Of a stretch of DNA of 64,000 nt, positions 62,591 to 64,000 are shown one piece after another (within the stretch, counting starts at the first letter, position 1; each line of letters opens with the position of its first letter). Location of the stretch: the NCBI GenBank assembly GCA_964621785.1, contig CAZUPD010000002.1, forward strand, positions 1-64,000. Reading direction: 5' to 3'. The stretch comes from JACKDW01 sp964621785 (GTDB taxonomy: Bacteria > Myxococcota_A > Polyangia > Nannocystales > Nannocystaceae). Below the pieces are notes generated by a model. That model was not told the DNA's origin. It saw only the letters and a list, made by a program, of their open reading frames with translations, and did no database searches. A program made the position numbers and the translations under genes.

Positions 62591-64000
62591 ATGACGACAC
62601 GTCGATTTGGAATCATTGGACGCCGGAGTTTCCTCCGTGGCACTGCGGTTGCCGCTGCCGGCCTCCCTTTTGGATTTGTCTACTCTCGCCGGGCGAATGC
62701 CGCGAGCCCCTACGGCGACCTGATACCAGACCCCAACGGGATCATCGACCTTCCGGCCGGGTTTAGCTACTCGATTCTCGAGACGGTGGGGGACCCGATG
62801 GACGACGGGTACCAGGTGCCAGGTCGTCCCGACGGCATGGCTGCGTTTGCTGGGCCAGATGGCACGGTCATCGTCATGCGCAACCACGAGCTCAGCCCGG
62901 GTGACAATGAAAACCCGTACACCGACGAACAACCCGATCCGCCCCCAGAGGCCTTCGATCCGGAATCGGTCGGCGGGGTGACCCGACTCGTCGTCGACGG
63001 CTCGACGTTTGAGCGTGTGTCGAGCAACCTCGTGCTCGTCGGAACCAACCGCAACTGCGCCGGTGGCCCGAGCCCCTGGGGATGGCTGTCGTGCGAGGAG
63101 AATGTCGACGATGGCCACGGCTATGTGTTTGTGTGCCCAACCGACGCGGAGACCGTCACCGACCCGCAGGTCGTGATCGGATACGGACGGTGCAACCACG
63201 AGGCTGCTGCTGTCGATCCGGCGACGAACATCTGCTACCTGACCGAAGATCAAGGGAACAGCTGCCTCTACCGGTTTGTCCCGACCATCAAAGACGATCC
63301 GTTTACCGGTCAGCTCCAAGCCCTGCGCGTGGTTGGCGAAGATGTGTTCTCGACCAACAACATGCAGGTCAACGACTCGGTCGAGGTCGAGTGGGTCGAC
63401 CTCGACGAGCCGGACCCGAGCGGCGATACCCTGCGCAACGAGGCCCAGGACAAAGGCGCAGCGGTGTTTATCCGCGGCGAGGGGATCTGGTTTTTCGAAG
63501 GTTCGATCTACATCTGCTCGACCAGTGGTGGACCGGTTGGTGCCGGCCAGATCTTCCGCCTGATCGAAGGCGAGACCGCGACCCTCGAGCTGATCGCAAT
63601 GTCGACCGACCTCAATGTCCTGGAAAAGCCGGACAACATCACAATCGCTCCGTGGGGTGAGTTGTTCATCGCCGAGGATGGCGATGGTGACAACTTCGTG
63701 CGCGGAATGACGGCCGATGGCGAGATCTATCCGTTTGCCCGCAATGCCGTCAGCGACAGCGAGTTTGCTGGGGTTTGTTTTTCGCCTGATGGAAAGGCCA
63801 TGTTCGTCAATATCCAGAGCGACGGCCTGACGATTGTTGTCACCGGGCCGTTTCCCGAGGAGGGGGAGACCGACACGGATACGGACGGGACCGACAGCGA
63901 TACGGACGGGACCGATAGCGAAACCGACGGGACGACGGACGGAACGACCGATGGCACGACGGACGGGACGACGGACGGAACCTCCGACGGCGGGACGGAC
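62591..64000 (+). CDS. Tat-exported PhoX/DUF839-like protein, N-terminal part
   Basis: Runs off the window: 470 codons in frame with no stop. N-terminal twin-arginine signal (GRRSFLRGTAVAAAGLPFG), then the DUF839/PhoX-type sequence: VIVMRNHELSPGD, CAGGPSPWGWLSCEE, YGRCNHEAAAVDP, YLTEDQGNSCLYRF, and FARNAVSDSEFAGVCFSPDGKAMFVNIQ. PhoX enzymes are calcium-dependent alkaline phosphatases; this branch is usually called DUF839. The last 40 visible residues are TDTDG/GTTDGTTDG repeats, a linker that should lead to a C-terminal anchor or domain beyond the window. GTG 62588 is an alternative start. Confidence 0.88.
   Translation, partial: MTTRRFGIIGRRSFLRGTAVAAAGLPFGFVYSRRANAASPYGDLIPDPNGIIDLPAGFSYSILETVGDPMDDGYQVPGRPDGMAAFAGPDGTVIVMRNHELSPGDNENPYTDEQPDPPPEAFDPESVGGVTRLVVDGSTFERVSSNLVLVGTNRNCAGGPSPWGWLSCEENVDDGHGYVFVCPTDAETVTDPQVVIGYGRCNHEAAAVDPATNICYLTEDQGNSCLYRFVPTIKDDPFTGQLQALRVVGEDVFSTNNMQVNDSVEVEWVDLDEPDPSGDTLRNEAQDKGAAVFIRGEGIWFFEGSIYICSTSGGPVGAGQIFRLIEGETATLELIAMSTDLNVLEKPDNITIAPWGELFIAEDGDGDNFVRGMTADGEIYPFARNAVSDSEFAGVCFSPDGKAMFVNIQSDGLTIVVTGPFPEEGETDTDTDGTDSDTDGTDSETDGTTDGTTDGTTDGTTDGTSDGGTD

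Noticed and set aside
1..64000. tRNA or rRNA genes
   Set aside because: I saw no sequence with a T-loop (GGTTCGAATCC-type) or conserved rRNA segments; none reported.

Overview
The window looks like a piece of a draft myxobacterial genome, most likely from the suborder Nannocystineae (Nannocystis / Plesiocystis / Enhygromyxa type). The clues are a GC-rich sequence (about 60-65 % by eye), many lipoproteins whose lipobox is followed by long Thr/Ser/Asp/Glu linkers, a Myxococcus-type Cys-rich repeat, Hanks-type Ser/Thr kinases fused to TPRs or to a receiver domain, a DUF1549/DUF1501 pair, and a retron of myxobacterial design. Two N runs (24524-24623, 51042-51051) mark unresolved joins.

Layout. 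1-2249: the end of a SWIM zinc-finger protein, then a complete retron (folded msr-msd RNA at 418-654 with a matching a1/a2 inverted repeat, and a 515-aa reverse transcriptase). 2415-3455: aminoglycoside-phosphotransferase-fold kinase. 3598-8085: an AraC regulator divergent from a translationally coupled trio (PF10118 di-iron-like hydrolase, SDR, Baeyer-Villiger monooxygenase) that looks like a catabolic operon for a hydrophobic ketone or alkane-like substrate. 8272-10739: a tandem pair of lipoproteins. 10753-13594: ndk-rlmN and an AI-2E family membrane protein. 13676-17086: a membrane histidine kinase divergent from a Ser/Thr kinase carrying its own receiver domain. 17096-24321: a GT39-like membrane protein and two vWA lipoproteins on either side of leuS. 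24325-25100: an unusual repeat locus next to a small putative DNA-binding protein. 26155-30085: purL (with a PurS-like N-terminus) and purQ. 30137-34161: alpha/beta hydrolase, DUF697 protein, LCIB-type carbonic anhydrase and a beta-propeller lipoprotein. 34487-40293: a three-gene MoxR AAA+ cassette of conflict-system type. 40563-46593: DUF1549/DUF1501 pair, a lipoprotein and a large membrane protein. 46606-51867 (minus): two small lipoproteins, a Ser/Thr kinase with TPRs and a sterol-desaturase-like protein. 51996-61900 (minus): very large TamB-TamA pair. 62056-64000: adrenodoxin-type ferredoxin and the start of a Tat-exported PhoX/DUF839 protein that runs off the window.

The strongest unexplained signal is spread over the whole window. 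A short palindrome, TGYANNTRCA, occurs 32 times exactly by my hand count, where base composition predicts about two, and there are roughly two dozen near matches. It lies mostly inside genes, in different reading frames, and resembles the highly iterated palindromes of cyanobacteria. The second major item is the complete retron, with its RNA fold readable by eye. The third is the 110-bp hairpin repeat locus around the first assembly gap.
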